This document shows positions 44,790 to 53,601 of a stretch of DNA of 61,110 nucleotides, piece after piece. A program made the position numbers and the translations under genes. A model generated the notes under the pieces. That model did no database searches and had not been told where the DNA came from. It was given only the letters and a program-made list of their open reading frames with translations. Each line of letters starts with the position of its first letter. Within the stretch, counting starts at the first letter, position 1. The stretch lies in the NCBI GenBank assembly GCA_934120315.1, contig CAKOTX010000007.1, positions 1 through 61,110 of the forward strand. The letters are read 5' to 3'. Origin of the DNA: an uncultured Clostridia bacterium. GTDB taxonomy: Bacteria; Bacillota; Clostridia; TANB77; CAG-508.

Positions 44790-45499
44790 ATTTAAAAGAA
44801 TTAATTCAAATGTTTTGGGAAAAGAAAGTTCAGATAATATTAATAACAGCGATATTTGCCGTAGTAGGTCTTATTTATAGTGTAGGATTTATTACTCCAG
44901 AATATGCAGCAAAGACAAGTTTGATATTAGCAACCAATTCTTCATCAACAGGAAATGCAGGATCTATCACAACTACAGATGTAACATTAAATTCTAAATT
45001 AATTTCTACATATACTAGACTTGTAAAAAGCGATAGAGTAGTTAGAAATGTAATTTCAAATTTAGCATTAAATATGAGTGACGAAGAGCTTAAAAAAAGT
45101 GTAAGTGTAACAGTTACAGATGATACTGAGTTTATGGAAATTACAGTAAAAAATAAAGATCCAGAAACAGCAACTAAAATAGCTAATGAAATTTCAAAAG
45201 TTCTTATTGAAAATGTTCAAGAATTTTATAAAGCAGAAAATGTTCATATTGTTGATCCAGCAGAAGTGCCAGAAGAACCATGTAATATAAATCACACAAA
45301 AGATATAATTATTTTTGCTTTTGTTGGACTAATTGTTGCAATAGGATATGTATTTATTTTGAATATGATAGATACTACTATAAAAACAGAAGAGGATATA
45401 GAGAAAGCTACAGGACTTAGAGTTTTAGCAACATTACCATTATATGAAAGTACAGGAAGAAGTTCTAAAAAGAAAAGCCAAAGAGGAGGAAGAAGATAA
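44777..45499 (+). CDS. Wzz/YveK-type chain-length determinant and kinase modulator
   Basis: 240 residues. Two membrane helices (about 17-38 and 172-194) enclose an outer domain, followed by a short basic cytoplasmic tail (SSKKKSQRGGRR). This is the CpsC/YveK/CapA pattern: the adaptor that activates the BY-kinase encoded next and helps set polymer length. Stop and next start share TAATG. Confidence 0.92.
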   Translation: MEEIDLKELIQMFWEKKVQIILITAIFAVVGLIYSVGFITPEYAAKTSLILATNSSSTGNAGSITTTDVTLNSKLISTYTRLVKSDRVVRNVISNLALNMSDEELKKSVSVTVTDDTEFMEITVKNKDPETATKIANEISKVLIENVQEFYKAENVHIVDPAEVPEEPCNINHTKDIIIFAFVGLIVAIGYVFILNMIDTTIKTEEDIEKATGLRVLATLPLYESTGRSSKKKSQRGGRR

Positions 45500-46443
45500 T
45501 GAAAAAAGAATTAATAGCACATGAAGATCCAAAATCTCATGTTTCAGAACTTTTTAGAACATTGAGAACAAATATACAATTTATGAGTTCAAATAGACAA
45601 TTAAAATCATTGTTAATAACATCAACATTGCCAGGAGAAGGAAAAACTTGGGTCGCTTCAAATTTAGCAATAGCATTTGCGCAAACAAATAAAAGAGTGG
45701 TTTTGGTTGATGCAGATATGAGAAAATGCGGATTACATGATATATTTAAGGTTACACATTGCCCAGGTCTTTCAAATTATTTATCAGGTGTAAATGATAA
45801 TAATTCTCAAAATGAAGATTTAGGAAATTATCTAAGAAGGACTGAAATACCTAATTTAGACTTATTGCCTGCAGGAAATGTACCACCAAATCCATCAGAA
45901 CTATTAACAAGTCACAGAATGATAGAGCTTTTAAATAATTTAAAAGAAATATATGATTTAGTTGTAATTGATGGTACGCCATCAAAATTAGTAACAGATG
46001 CAGTAATTTTGTCTAGAATAGTAGATTATACAATAATAGTAGCTGGACATAACATGGCTAAAAAAGACGATTTAACTAAAATTGTTCGAGATATTAAAGC
46101 TGTTGGAGGAAACATTGCAGGAGTTGTTTATAATCAAAAGCCAGTTGCAAATAAGAAAAGTACAGAAACTTATTATTATGCATCAGTTCCAGCAAGAGTT
46201 AGACAAGAAATGGAATATGAGCAAAAGAGGCAAGCACAAAAAACGAGAACAACAGATATGCTACAAAGAGATAGAAATCCTGAAGAAACGCAGAAAAAAG
46301 CAATAGAAGAGCAGAAAAAGCATGAAGATAATTTTGAAACAATTCAAGATGAAAGACCACCAGAAGTTAGAACTGCAGATATGTTGAAACAATTGAATGA
46401 TTATTTACAAAAAGAAAAGGAAAATAGAGATAATAGGAGTTAA
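45499..46443 (+). CDS. Bacterial tyrosine kinase, CpsD/YwqD family
   Basis: 314 residues. Walker A STLPGEGKT (42-50), Walker A' VVLVDADMRKCG, and Walker B LVVIDGTP identify a BY-kinase. A YYY cluster occurs at 225-227, but the usual Tyr-rich C-terminal end is replaced by a long charged, Gln/Glu/Lys-rich extension (about 240-314) with a repeated RT(T/A)DML element and few tyrosines. It autophosphorylates and regulates polysaccharide export with the Wzz-like partner and the phosphatase that follow. Translation coupled on both sides. Confidence 0.92.
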   Translation: MKKELIAHEDPKSHVSELFRTLRTNIQFMSSNRQLKSLLITSTLPGEGKTWVASNLAIAFAQTNKRVVLVDADMRKCGLHDIFKVTHCPGLSNYLSGVNDNNSQNEDLGNYLRRTEIPNLDLLPAGNVPPNPSELLTSHRMIELLNNLKEIYDLVVIDGTPSKLVTDAVILSRIVDYTIIVAGHNMAKKDDLTKIVRDIKAVGGNIAGVVYNQKPVANKKSTETYYYASVPARVRQEMEYEQKRQAQKTRTTDMLQRDRNPEETQKKAIEEQKKHEDNFETIQDERPPEVRTADMLKQLNDYLQKEKENRDNRS

Positions 46444-46445
46444 AA

Positions 46446-47150
46446 ATGATAGATTTTCATTCACATATATTACCAAATGTAGATGATGGAGTAAAAAGTC
46501 TAGAACAGTCAATAGAGTTAATTGATGAGGCTGAAAAAGTTGGATTTACAGGAATTATTTCTACTTCACACTATATTCAAGGATATTATGAAGATGATGA
46601 AGAACAGAGAAGGAAAATTTTAAATGAATTGCAAGGCAAAAGTCCTAAAATGAAATTATACTTAGGAAGCGAAATATATTCTGACTTAGAAATGATAAAA
46701 TATATAAAAGAAGGAAAGGCTTCAACCATAAATGGTTCGAGATATGTATTGTTTGAGTTTCCATTAAATTCAGAACCATTATTTGCTAAAAAGCTTATTT
46801 ACGATTTGTTAAGTGAAAACTATATTCCAGTAATAGCTCATCCAGAAAGATATAGTTATGTTCAAGAAAATTTGAAATTTATAGAAGAATTAGTACAAAT
46901 GGGAGCATTACTTCAATGTAATTATGGTAGTATTATTGGAATGTATGGACATAAGGCTAAAAAAACATTTAAAGAAATGCTAAAAAAAGATATGGTTAAG
47001 TTTATGGGGTCAGATGTTCATAGGGTTGGACAAGTATATCCATTAATTCCTAAAATATTGAAGAAAATGAAAAAGCTGATTTCGGAAGAGAAATTGTATG
47101 AAATAACAACATTAAATCCAGAAAAAGTATTAAAAAATGAAATAATATAA
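46446..47150 (+). CDS. PHP-type protein-tyrosine phosphatase, CpsB/YwqE family
   Basis: 234 residues. Metal ligands in DFHSHILPNVDDG, VIAHPERY and GSDVHR define the PHP fold used by CpsB/YwqE. It removes phosphate from the BY-kinase and so controls capsule output. It starts three bases after the kinase stop and is the last gene of the glycan locus; a strong terminator follows. Confidence 0.94.
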   Translation: MIDFHSHILPNVDDGVKSLEQSIELIDEAEKVGFTGIISTSHYIQGYYEDDEEQRRKILNELQGKSPKMKLYLGSEIYSDLEMIKYIKEGKASTINGSRYVLFEFPLNSEPLFAKKLIYDLLSENYIPVIAHPERYSYVQENLKFIEELVQMGALLQCNYGSIIGMYGHKAKKTFKEMLKKDMVKFMGSDVHRVGQVYPLIPKILKKMKKLISEEKLYEITTLNPEKVLKNEII

Positions 47151-47180
47151 AAGGCAGGAGCACATCTCCTGCCTTTATGT
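47151..47180 (+). terminator. Terminator closing the glycan locus
   Basis: AAAGGCAGGAG pairs with CTCCTGCCTTT around a 5-nt loop. The stem is strong and GC-rich; the T tract is short. Confidence 0.8.
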
Positions 47181-47306
47181 ATGCTTAAACAAAAAACATA
47201 AATAAAACCAAGAAAAATACTTCTGCCATAGTATATTATATGCTAAAAAGGGCATAAATATAACTAATTAAATAAATATAATTAATAAAATTCGGTCAAA
47301 TCAAGA

Positions 47307-47516
47307 CTACTTATTAGCCATATTGTTTTCAACTTGTTGAATCATTTTTCTAACCATATTTCCACCGATTTTACCAGCATCTTTAGCTGATATATCACCA
47401 TTATATCCATCTTTTAAAGTTACACCAACTTCTGAAGCAACTTCGTATTTGAATTTATCTAAAGCGCTCATAGCTTCTGGAACTAATTTTTTGTTACTGT
47501 TGTTTGAGTATGCCAT
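47307..47516 (-). CDS. Alpha/beta-type small acid-soluble spore protein
   Basis: 69 residues. KYEVASEVGVTL contains the GPR protease cleavage region, and GKIGGNMVRKMI is the second conserved block. It coats spore DNA. The ATG at 47516 lies 8 bases after AGGAGG; a GTG at 47525 overlaps that site. Upstream on the minus strand, GCAATA with TTATATA 18 bases on is a weak SigG-like match. It marks the organism as spore-forming. Confidence 0.95.
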   Translation of the reverse strand: MAYSNNSNKKLVPEAMSALDKFKYEVASEVGVTLKDGYNGDISAKDAGKIGGNMVRKMIQQVENNMANK

Positions 47517-47636
47517 GTTTTTCACCTCCTGCTATATATAACATTTTTATAGAAAAAACTATTGCTTTTTCTACACTTATGATGTACAATTTTTGAGTAA
47601 AATAAACAGGAAATTTTTTGAAAAAATGATAAAAAA

Positions 47637-47704
47637 TTGTCAAAAAAAACACCGGTACAAAATTGACAAGGTTGTCAAGAAAAACACCGGTACAAAATTG
47701 ACAA
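47637..47704. repeat. Dispersed repeat, copy B: two tandem half units
   Basis: Two 33-bp units (47637-47669 and 47672-47704) differ at one base and are separated by GG. Each starts TTGTCAA and ends TTGACAA, with AACACCGG in the middle. The core matches the arm of copies A (10858) and C (60335). The array ends just before the AGGAGG of the HAD gene. Confidence 0.85.
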
Positions 47705-47719
47705 AAAAAGGAGGAAAAA

Positions 47720-48592
47720 ATGCTCAAATTAGTTGCAATAGACCTGGATGGGACGATGTTGAACCAATATGGAATTGTTACTCAAAAAACAAAAAATTCA
47801 ATAAAAAAAGCGCAAGAAAATGGAATGGAAATTATGATTGCTTCAGGAAGACCAATCGACTCTGTAAAAACTATTTCTAAAGAGATTGGAAGTGAGAATT
47901 ATTTTATTTCAGGTAATGGTTCTATTATTTATGATATAAAAAAAGATGAAATTATATATGAGAATGTATTGAAAAAACAAAAGGCACTAGAGATAATAAA
48001 GATTTGCGAAGAGAATAGTATTTTTTATAATGTTTATACTGAGAAAGAAATTATTGCTAAAAATTTGCAGTACAATGTCCTTTATTACCATAAGGAGAAT
48101 CTAACTAAATCAGAAGAGGATAAAACACATGTCAATATTGTCGAAGATATTTATGACTACATTGAAAAAACTGATTCTAAAGTTCTTAAAGTAATGATTT
48201 GTGATAAACACCAGACTATTTTTAATGCTATAATGAGAAAATTAAAAGAAGTAGATGATATAGAAGTCTTAGAGGTTTCTCATATGTCAAGAAAGATAAT
48301 AAGACAAGGAACTGAAGAAATTCCTATAGAGTATTTTTATACTGAAATTTCTGCGAAAAATGTTGATAAATGGACAGCGTTAGAATTTTTGAAAGAAAAA
48401 TTGCAGATTTCGTCAGATGAAATTGTTGCAATAGGAGACAATGTAAATGATAAGAAAATGATTGAAAAATCTGGGTATGGAATTGCAATGGGACAAAGTG
48501 CTCCGCAAATTAAAGAAATTGCAGATTATGTAACAGATTCTAACATTGATGATGGAGTCGCAAATGCACTAGATAAGCTACTTTTGATGTAA
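47720..48592 (+). CDS. Cof-type HAD-superfamily phosphatase
   Basis: 290 residues. Motif I DLDGTM (Asp8, Asp10), motif II region ASGRP, and motif III/IV GDNVNDKKMIEKSGYGIAMG are all typical of the Cof/YidA branch, with the C2 cap between. It hydrolyses small sugar phosphates or nucleotides; substrate unknown. AGGAGG just upstream of the ATG abuts the tandem repeat at 47637-47704. Confidence 0.93.
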   Translation: MLKLVAIDLDGTMLNQYGIVTQKTKNSIKKAQENGMEIMIASGRPIDSVKTISKEIGSENYFISGNGSIIYDIKKDEIIYENVLKKQKALEIIKICEENSIFYNVYTEKEIIAKNLQYNVLYYHKENLTKSEEDKTHVNIVEDIYDYIEKTDSKVLKVMICDKHQTIFNAIMRKLKEVDDIEVLEVSHMSRKIIRQGTEEIPIEYFYTEISAKNVDKWTALEFLKEKLQISSDEIVAIGDNVNDKKMIEKSGYGIAMGQSAPQIKEIADYVTDSNIDDGVANALDKLLLM

Positions 48593-48594
48593 TG

Positions 48595-48616
48595 TTACAA
48601 GAATATTACAAGAATA
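48595..48616. repeat. 11-bp tandem direct repeat upstream of the Tad-like operon
   Basis: TTACAAGAATA occurs twice head to tail (48595-48605, 48606-48616), followed by a partial third TTA. One helical turn spacing and a location about 30 bp before the -35 box fit a regulator or UP element. Confidence 0.6.
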
Positions 48617-48646
48617 TTAATTTTATATTACAAAGCAAAAAGTTTG

Positions 48647-48675
48647 TTGATTTTAATCGTAAAAAGAGGTAAAAT
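48647..48675 (+). promoter_or_regulatory. Promoter of the Tad-like operon
   Basis: TTGATT (48647-48652), 17-bp spacer, TAAAAT (48670-48675), 46 bp before the CpaB-like gene. Confidence 0.55.
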
Positions 48676-48721
48676 ATATAAAGATAGCATACAAATGCAA
48701 AGAAATAAGGAGGAATAAAAA

Positions 48722-50011
48722 ATGGCATCAAATCCAATGCAAAGAAAAACAAGAAATTCATTTTTACTAGGAGTTATAGTAACTTTATTAATAGCGAGCA
48801 TAATAATAGGCTTTCTATTTATGCAATTAAAGCAAAAAACAGAAGAACTTAATTCAGAAATACAAGCTAAAAAAAATATTTATGTATTAACACAGGATGT
48901 TAAATCAGGACAAACATTAACAGAAGATATGTTTGTAACAAAAGCGGTTAACCAAAACGCTATACCAAGTGATGCAACAAAATCTGAGGTAGTAATTGGA
49001 TCTTGGTTTTTACAAACTAAAGATGGACAATCTATATATACAGATAAAGGTGGATTATATTTAGATACACCAGACACTATGGTGGAAATTTTCCAAAATG
49101 ATGGAAATGATTATGACGCTACATTAAAAGATTCAGAAGGAAAAACAATAGAAAAAGGTGAAAAGTACATAGTGCTTAATGGAGCAGTAAACAAAGTTTC
49201 TTCAAGCATAAATTCAAAAATAATCCAAGATGATTATGGAGCATATTATATAGACGAAAGTGATAAAAATACAAGAGTATTTAAAGAAGATTCAACAGAA
49301 CAATATTATATTTTTACATTAGACAGATCAACAATGTCAACATCAACAAGAAGAGTAAAAACATATTTAGAGATGAATAATGTGCCACTTGTTGCAAAAG
49401 TTGATATGAACAAAAATACAGTAATCACACCAAGCCTTGTAGTTCAATCAGATGAAGTTATAACAAATGATTTAAGACAACAAGAATATAATATGATAGC
49501 ATTACCAGTTGATTTGATGACAGATGATTATATAGATATAAGATTAATGACACCAGGTGGACAAGATTTCATAGTAGTATCAAAGGCAAAAGTTGATGTT
49601 CCAATGAACTCAGATAATACATATGTTACAGATACAATAAGAGTTAATTTGACAGAAGATGAAATTTTATCAATGTCAAGTGCTATAGTAGAAGCTTATG
49701 GATTAGAAGGAGCAAAACTTTATGCTAATAGATATGTTGAAGCAGGAATGCAAGAAGCATCAACACCAACATATATTCCAAATGCAGCTGTAACAGCACA
49801 AATTTCATCAGATCCAAATATTGTTGAAAAAGCAATGAATGCTTTAAGAGCAAGATATTCAGAATCAGCTAAAGCAGCAAGAAATAATTATTTACAATCA
49901 TTAATAGATCAAACAGAAAATTATTCAAACAATATTCAAACAAAACAAGATGAAAAAATAACAAGCCAAAATTCAGCAAGACAAAAATATCTTGAATCAT
50001 TAAATTATTAA
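48722..50011 (+). CDS. CpaB-like SAF-domain pilus assembly protein
   Basis: 429 residues. Short basic N-terminus, one membrane helix (about 13-34), then a SAF/CpaB segment KNIYVLTQDVKSGQTLTEDMF (split: Val-rich start at 51, SGQTLTED at 62-69). A Ser/Asp-rich insertion (about 95-215) separates two SAF-like parts; a second starts near VPLVAKVDMNKNTVI. The C-terminus is a coiled-coil-like, Gln/Asn-rich tail. CpaB proteins sit outside the membrane in Flp/Tad systems. First gene of the operon, with AGGAGG upstream. Confidence 0.75.
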   Translation: MASNPMQRKTRNSFLLGVIVTLLIASIIIGFLFMQLKQKTEELNSEIQAKKNIYVLTQDVKSGQTLTEDMFVTKAVNQNAIPSDATKSEVVIGSWFLQTKDGQSIYTDKGGLYLDTPDTMVEIFQNDGNDYDATLKDSEGKTIEKGEKYIVLNGAVNKVSSSINSKIIQDDYGAYYIDESDKNTRVFKEDSTEQYYIFTLDRSTMSTSTRRVKTYLEMNNVPLVAKVDMNKNTVITPSLVVQSDEVITNDLRQQEYNMIALPVDLMTDDYIDIRLMTPGGQDFIVVSKAKVDVPMNSDNTYVTDTIRVNLTEDEILSMSSAIVEAYGLEGAKLYANRYVEAGMQEASTPTYIPNAAVTAQISSDPNIVEKAMNALRARYSESAKAARNNYLQSLIDQTENYSNNIQTKQDEKITSQNSARQKYLESLNY

Positions 50012-50019
50012 AATAAAAA

Positions 50020-50051
50020 TACAGATAAGGGCAGATAATGCCCTTACTGTA
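50020..50051 (+). other. Intercistronic hairpin without a T run
   Basis: TACAG-TAAGGGC (50020-50032) pairs with GCCCTTA-CTGTA (50040-50051) with one bulged A; no T tract follows. It lies between the first and second Tad-like genes and may be an mRNA processing or stability element rather than a terminator. Confidence 0.6.
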
Positions 50052-50082
50052 AGATTATCAAAAGAAAGGAAGACTAAAACAT

Positions 50083-50769
50083 ATGAAAAAAATAGGTTTT
50101 ATTGGAGCTTATGACAAAACAGATATTATATTAAATATAGCAAAAGTTCTTACATTAGCTGGAAAAGATGTTCTAGTTGTAGATAATACAATAACTCAAA
50201 AATGTAAATATGTAGTACCTGTTATAAATCCAACAAAGACTTATGTTACGAGTTATGAAGAAATAGATGTTGCGGTTGGATTTTCAAGCATAGATAATTT
50301 AAAACAATACTTAGGATTAGAAGAAAATGAAAATTTAGAATATGATTATATGTTAGTTGATACAGATAGTTTTGAAGGAGTAGCAAAATTTGGTTTACAA
50401 GGAGCAGAAAAAGATTACTTTGTTACAGGTTTTGATGCATATTCTTTGAAAAAAGGAATAGAGATACTAAGTCAATTAGGAGTACCAACACATGTTACAA
50501 GAATATTCTTTTCTAAGGATATGCTAAAAGAAGAAGAAGACTATTTTGATTATTTAGCATTAGGAATTAAAGCTATATGGAATGAAGAAAAATTATATTT
50601 TCTATTAGAAAATGGTGATTTACCTGCAATAATAGAAAATCAAAGATTATCAAAAATAAGACTTAGAAATATGAGTAACGAATATAGAGAAAACATTGCT
50701 TTTTTAGTAAATGATATAGATAAAGATATAGGGGATAAAAAAATTAAAAGCATAATAAAAGAACTTTAA
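50083..50769 (+). CDS. CpaE/MinD-like protein with a degenerate P-loop
   Basis: 228 residues in a Rossmann-like layout: KKIGFIGAYDKTDIILNIAK at the start, VLVVDNT, then DYMLVDTDSF. The position of the Walker A motif reads GAYDKTD, lacking the GxxGxGK pattern, so ATP hydrolysis is doubtful. It resembles the following gene product in general order and may be its inactive partner. In Tad systems CpaE/TadZ localises the apparatus. No membrane helix. Assignment is weak and mainly by context. Confidence 0.5.
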   Translation: MKKIGFIGAYDKTDIILNIAKVLTLAGKDVLVVDNTITQKCKYVVPVINPTKTYVTSYEEIDVAVGFSSIDNLKQYLGLEENENLEYDYMLVDTDSFEGVAKFGLQGAEKDYFVTGFDAYSLKKGIEILSQLGVPTHVTRIFFSKDMLKEEEDYFDYLALGIKAIWNEEKLYFLLENGDLPAIIENQRLSKIRLRNMSNEYRENIAFLVNDIDKDIGDKKIKSIIKEL

Positions 50770-50782
50770 AAGGAGTTAGAAT

Positions 50783-51658
50783 ATGTCAATTGTAACATTT
50801 TGGAATGATGATAGAGAACAAACTGGAAAAACTTTAACTTCAGTTGCTGTAGCAACAAGAATGGCAATAGCACGTAATTATAAAATCCTACTTTTATCTA
50901 CAAGTTTTCAGGACCCAACATTAAGAAATTGCTTTTTTGGAAATGAAATGCAAAGAACATTAAAAATATTCGGAGGAAAAAGTAATAACATTGCAGTAGA
51001 AAATGGAATAGAGGGATTATCAAAATTAATTACTAGTAAGAAAATAACCCCAACAGTTATTACTGATTATACAAAGGTTGTATTCAAAGGAAGACTAGAA
51101 ATTTTATGTGGATATGTAGGAACACAAGATAAAACATTGGAAGAGAACTTTCAAGATTATAAAAGGTTAGAAGAATGTTATATAGATCTTATAAGAAATG
51201 CTAATTTATACTATGACATGGTATTAGTAGATTTAGATAAAAATTTAGATTCTAATGTAAAATCTGAAATACTTAGAATTTCAAATTTAAATGTTTTTGT
51301 TTTTTCACAAAGGTTAGAAAGTTTAAACAAATTTAACGAGTTAAAAGAAAACAATAGTGAGATTTTAGGACCCAAAACAATTCCAGTTATAGGAAGATAT
51401 GATAGAAGGTCAAAATATAACATAAAAAATATAACAAAATATTTAAATGAGAAAAAAGATTTGAATTTTGTACCATTTGATTTATTGTATTATGAGGCAG
51501 CAGAAGAAGCTGGAGTAGCTGATTTGTTCTTGAAATTAGATAGAAACAATATGAAAGAAGATAAATTAGATGATGATTACATTTTTAGACAAGCCGTAAC
51601 AGATTTAGTAGATAAAATAATCAAAAGATTGCAAGAATTGCAAAAGAGATTGAGGTGA
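50783..51658 (+). CDS. CpaE/TadZ-like ParA-family ATPase
   Basis: 291 residues. The N-terminus VTFWNDDREQTGKTLTSVA has a deviant Walker A (last part QTGKT), and YYDMVLVDLDKNLDSN is the Walker B-like stretch, as in MinD/ParA-type CpaE proteins. It is encoded 13 bp after the degenerate homologue and 4 bp before the secretion ATPase. Likely positions or activates the assembly machine. Confidence 0.65.
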   Translation: MSIVTFWNDDREQTGKTLTSVAVATRMAIARNYKILLLSTSFQDPTLRNCFFGNEMQRTLKIFGGKSNNIAVENGIEGLSKLITSKKITPTVITDYTKVVFKGRLEILCGYVGTQDKTLEENFQDYKRLEECYIDLIRNANLYYDMVLVDLDKNLDSNVKSEILRISNLNVFVFSQRLESLNKFNELKENNSEILGPKTIPVIGRYDRRSKYNIKNITKYLNEKKDLNFVPFDLLYYEAAEEAGVADLFLKLDRNNMKEDKLDDDYIFRQAVTDLVDKIIKRLQELQKRLR

Positions 51659-51662
51659 AAAA

Positions 51663-53585
51663 ATGTCAATAACTAATATTTTATTAACAATTGTCGTTTT
51701 TATTGGTGTAGGAGCTGCAATAGCACACTTCATAAAGAAAAATAAGAATGCCGAAGTAGAAAATGAAATTGAAAAAGATGACAAAACATATACTCTTGAA
51801 AAAATGAGAGATTACATTAAAAAGAGATTAGACGAAATAACAAAAATAAACTTATATGATATAGGTTTATCAGAAGAAGAGTTAAAACGTAGAAAAAATA
51901 AAAAATATGCATTAAAAAAAGCTTTAAAAGGTTGTACATATGGAGATGTTAATGATAAAAGATATGTAAAAGAACTTATTGCAGATTTATTATCAAAAGA
52001 ATATGGAGTTGATGAAACAAATATATCAAGTGCAATTCCATTTGATGTTCCATCATTATTAACATCACAAGACAAATTTGATATTTTAATATATGCATAT
52101 AAAAAAGAATTTGGATATGAAGCATTAACTCAATTAATAAAAAGATATAATTTAGCTACACTAAAATATATTGAAGGTGAGACAAAACCTTGTTATGTAA
52201 TAACAGATGATGAAATAGATTCAATATTTGAACAAGAAAAAATAGTTTTATCTTTCCAAGATAAATTGCAAGTTGTAGTACAAAGAATATATCAACATTA
52301 TAAAGGATATAGTTCAATAGATGAAATAAGAGATATGAACATAGATGGTGTATCTGGTGGTGTATCTGGTTTACCAGAAAGTTTCTTAAGCCAAGTAGCA
52401 CAAACAGATGGAGACTATTTAGACCAAGTTGCTGAACATAAAGTTCCAAGAGCTTGTGACAGTATATGGATATTCTTCCAAGGTAAATCAATACGTCTAG
52501 CATTCTTGTCATTTGGAACAGAGGCAGAACTAAAAAGAGTATGTCAAAATATTTACAAATATAATAACCCAGGACAGTTATCAGACACAAATGGTTACAA
52601 AATCAATGAAATGAAAGACGGTTCTCGTGTCGTTGTAGTAAGACCATCAATGTCAGAAACATGGGCATTCTTCGTAAGAAAGTTTGACGTAAAAAGAGCA
52701 ACAGTTGAACAATGGACAGGAAATATGCCAGGAAGTGAAAAAGTTATTGATTTATTAAAATTCTTAGTAAAAGGTGCCAGAATCACATCAATCACTGGTG
52801 AGCAGGGTTGTGGTAAAACAACATTGCTTATGGGTATGATAGAAAATATATATGAAACAATGAACTTGCGTATCACAGAAACTGCATTTGAGTTGCATTT
52901 AAGAAAAGTTTATCCAACAAGAAACATCTTATCAATGCGTGAAACAGATACAATAGCTGGTCAAGAGTGTTTGGATGTACAGAAAAAGACTGATGGTTCT
53001 GTAAACATCATAGGTGAGGTTGCAACAGACCCCGTAGCATCTTGGATGATTCAATCTGCACAGGTTGCATCTAAATTTACATTGTTTACTCACCACGCTA
53101 AAACATTCCCAGACTTAGTAACAGCTCTACGTAACTCAATGTTAAGAGCTGGAGTATTCAAAAACGAAAAAACAGCAGAAGAGCAAGTAGTACAAGTATT
53201 AAACTTTGATATACACTTACAAAAAGACTTTAGAGGAAGAAGATACATAGAGAGAGTAACAGAATGTATTCCTATTGTTGACCAACAAACATATGATAGA
53301 GACTATAATAGTGAAAAAACAATGGATGGAAAAGTTCAAAAATTCTTCGAAAACGCTACAACATATTTTTCAAAAGTAACAGAACAAAATTTATACAGAT
53401 ATCAAAATGTACTAGAATATGTTGATGGTGAATACCAAATAACAAATAAAATTACAGATAAAAATCTTCAAGAAATGAGAGCAAATATGGATGACTCAGA
53501 CTTAGAATATTTTGATGCATTTGTTGAAAAATATTGGGGAGATCAAATAAGAAAAGAACAAAAAGCAAAAGTAGCAAAAAAATAG
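51663..53585 (+). CDS. Tad-type secretion/pilus ATPase (CpaF/TadA family)
   Basis: 640 residues, longer than usual CpaF. A membrane helix at the N-terminus (about 4-23) is unusual for this family. The ATPase has Walker A ITGEQGCGKTTLL (about 377-389), but the Walker B region reads NIIGEVATDPVASWM where most relatives have GEVRGxE, and LFTHHAKTFPDLVTALRNS replaces the TLHANS region. It powers assembly of the filament. The core (52.5-53.3 kb) uses more G/C-containing codons than the flanks. Followed after 16 bp by the membrane platform gene. Confidence 0.88.
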   Translation: MSITNILLTIVVFIGVGAAIAHFIKKNKNAEVENEIEKDDKTYTLEKMRDYIKKRLDEITKINLYDIGLSEEELKRRKNKKYALKKALKGCTYGDVNDKRYVKELIADLLSKEYGVDETNISSAIPFDVPSLLTSQDKFDILIYAYKKEFGYEALTQLIKRYNLATLKYIEGETKPCYVITDDEIDSIFEQEKIVLSFQDKLQVVVQRIYQHYKGYSSIDEIRDMNIDGVSGGVSGLPESFLSQVAQTDGDYLDQVAEHKVPRACDSIWIFFQGKSIRLAFLSFGTEAELKRVCQNIYKYNNPGQLSDTNGYKINEMKDGSRVVVVRPSMSETWAFFVRKFDVKRATVEQWTGNMPGSEKVIDLLKFLVKGARITSITGEQGCGKTTLLMGMIENIYETMNLRITETAFELHLRKVYPTRNILSMRETDTIAGQECLDVQKKTDGSVNIIGEVATDPVASWMIQSAQVASKFTLFTHHAKTFPDLVTALRNSMLRAGVFKNEKTAEEQVVQVLNFDIHLQKDFRGRRYIERVTECIPIVDQQTYDRDYNSEKTMDGKVQKFFENATTYFSKVTEQNLYRYQNVLEYVDGEYQITNKITDKNLQEMRANMDDSDLEYFDAFVEKYWGDQIRKEQKAKVAKK

Positions 53586-53601
53586 GAGGTGTTTTTGTAA
53601 C

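Noticed and set aside
47210..47265. Weak inverted repeat TATGC/GGCATA near the SASP gene as a terminator
   Set aside because: Short stem with no T run in the needed direction.
47663..47704. TTGACA within repeat copy B as a -35 box
   Set aside because: No -10 hexamer at suitable spacing; the hexamer is part of the repeat end.
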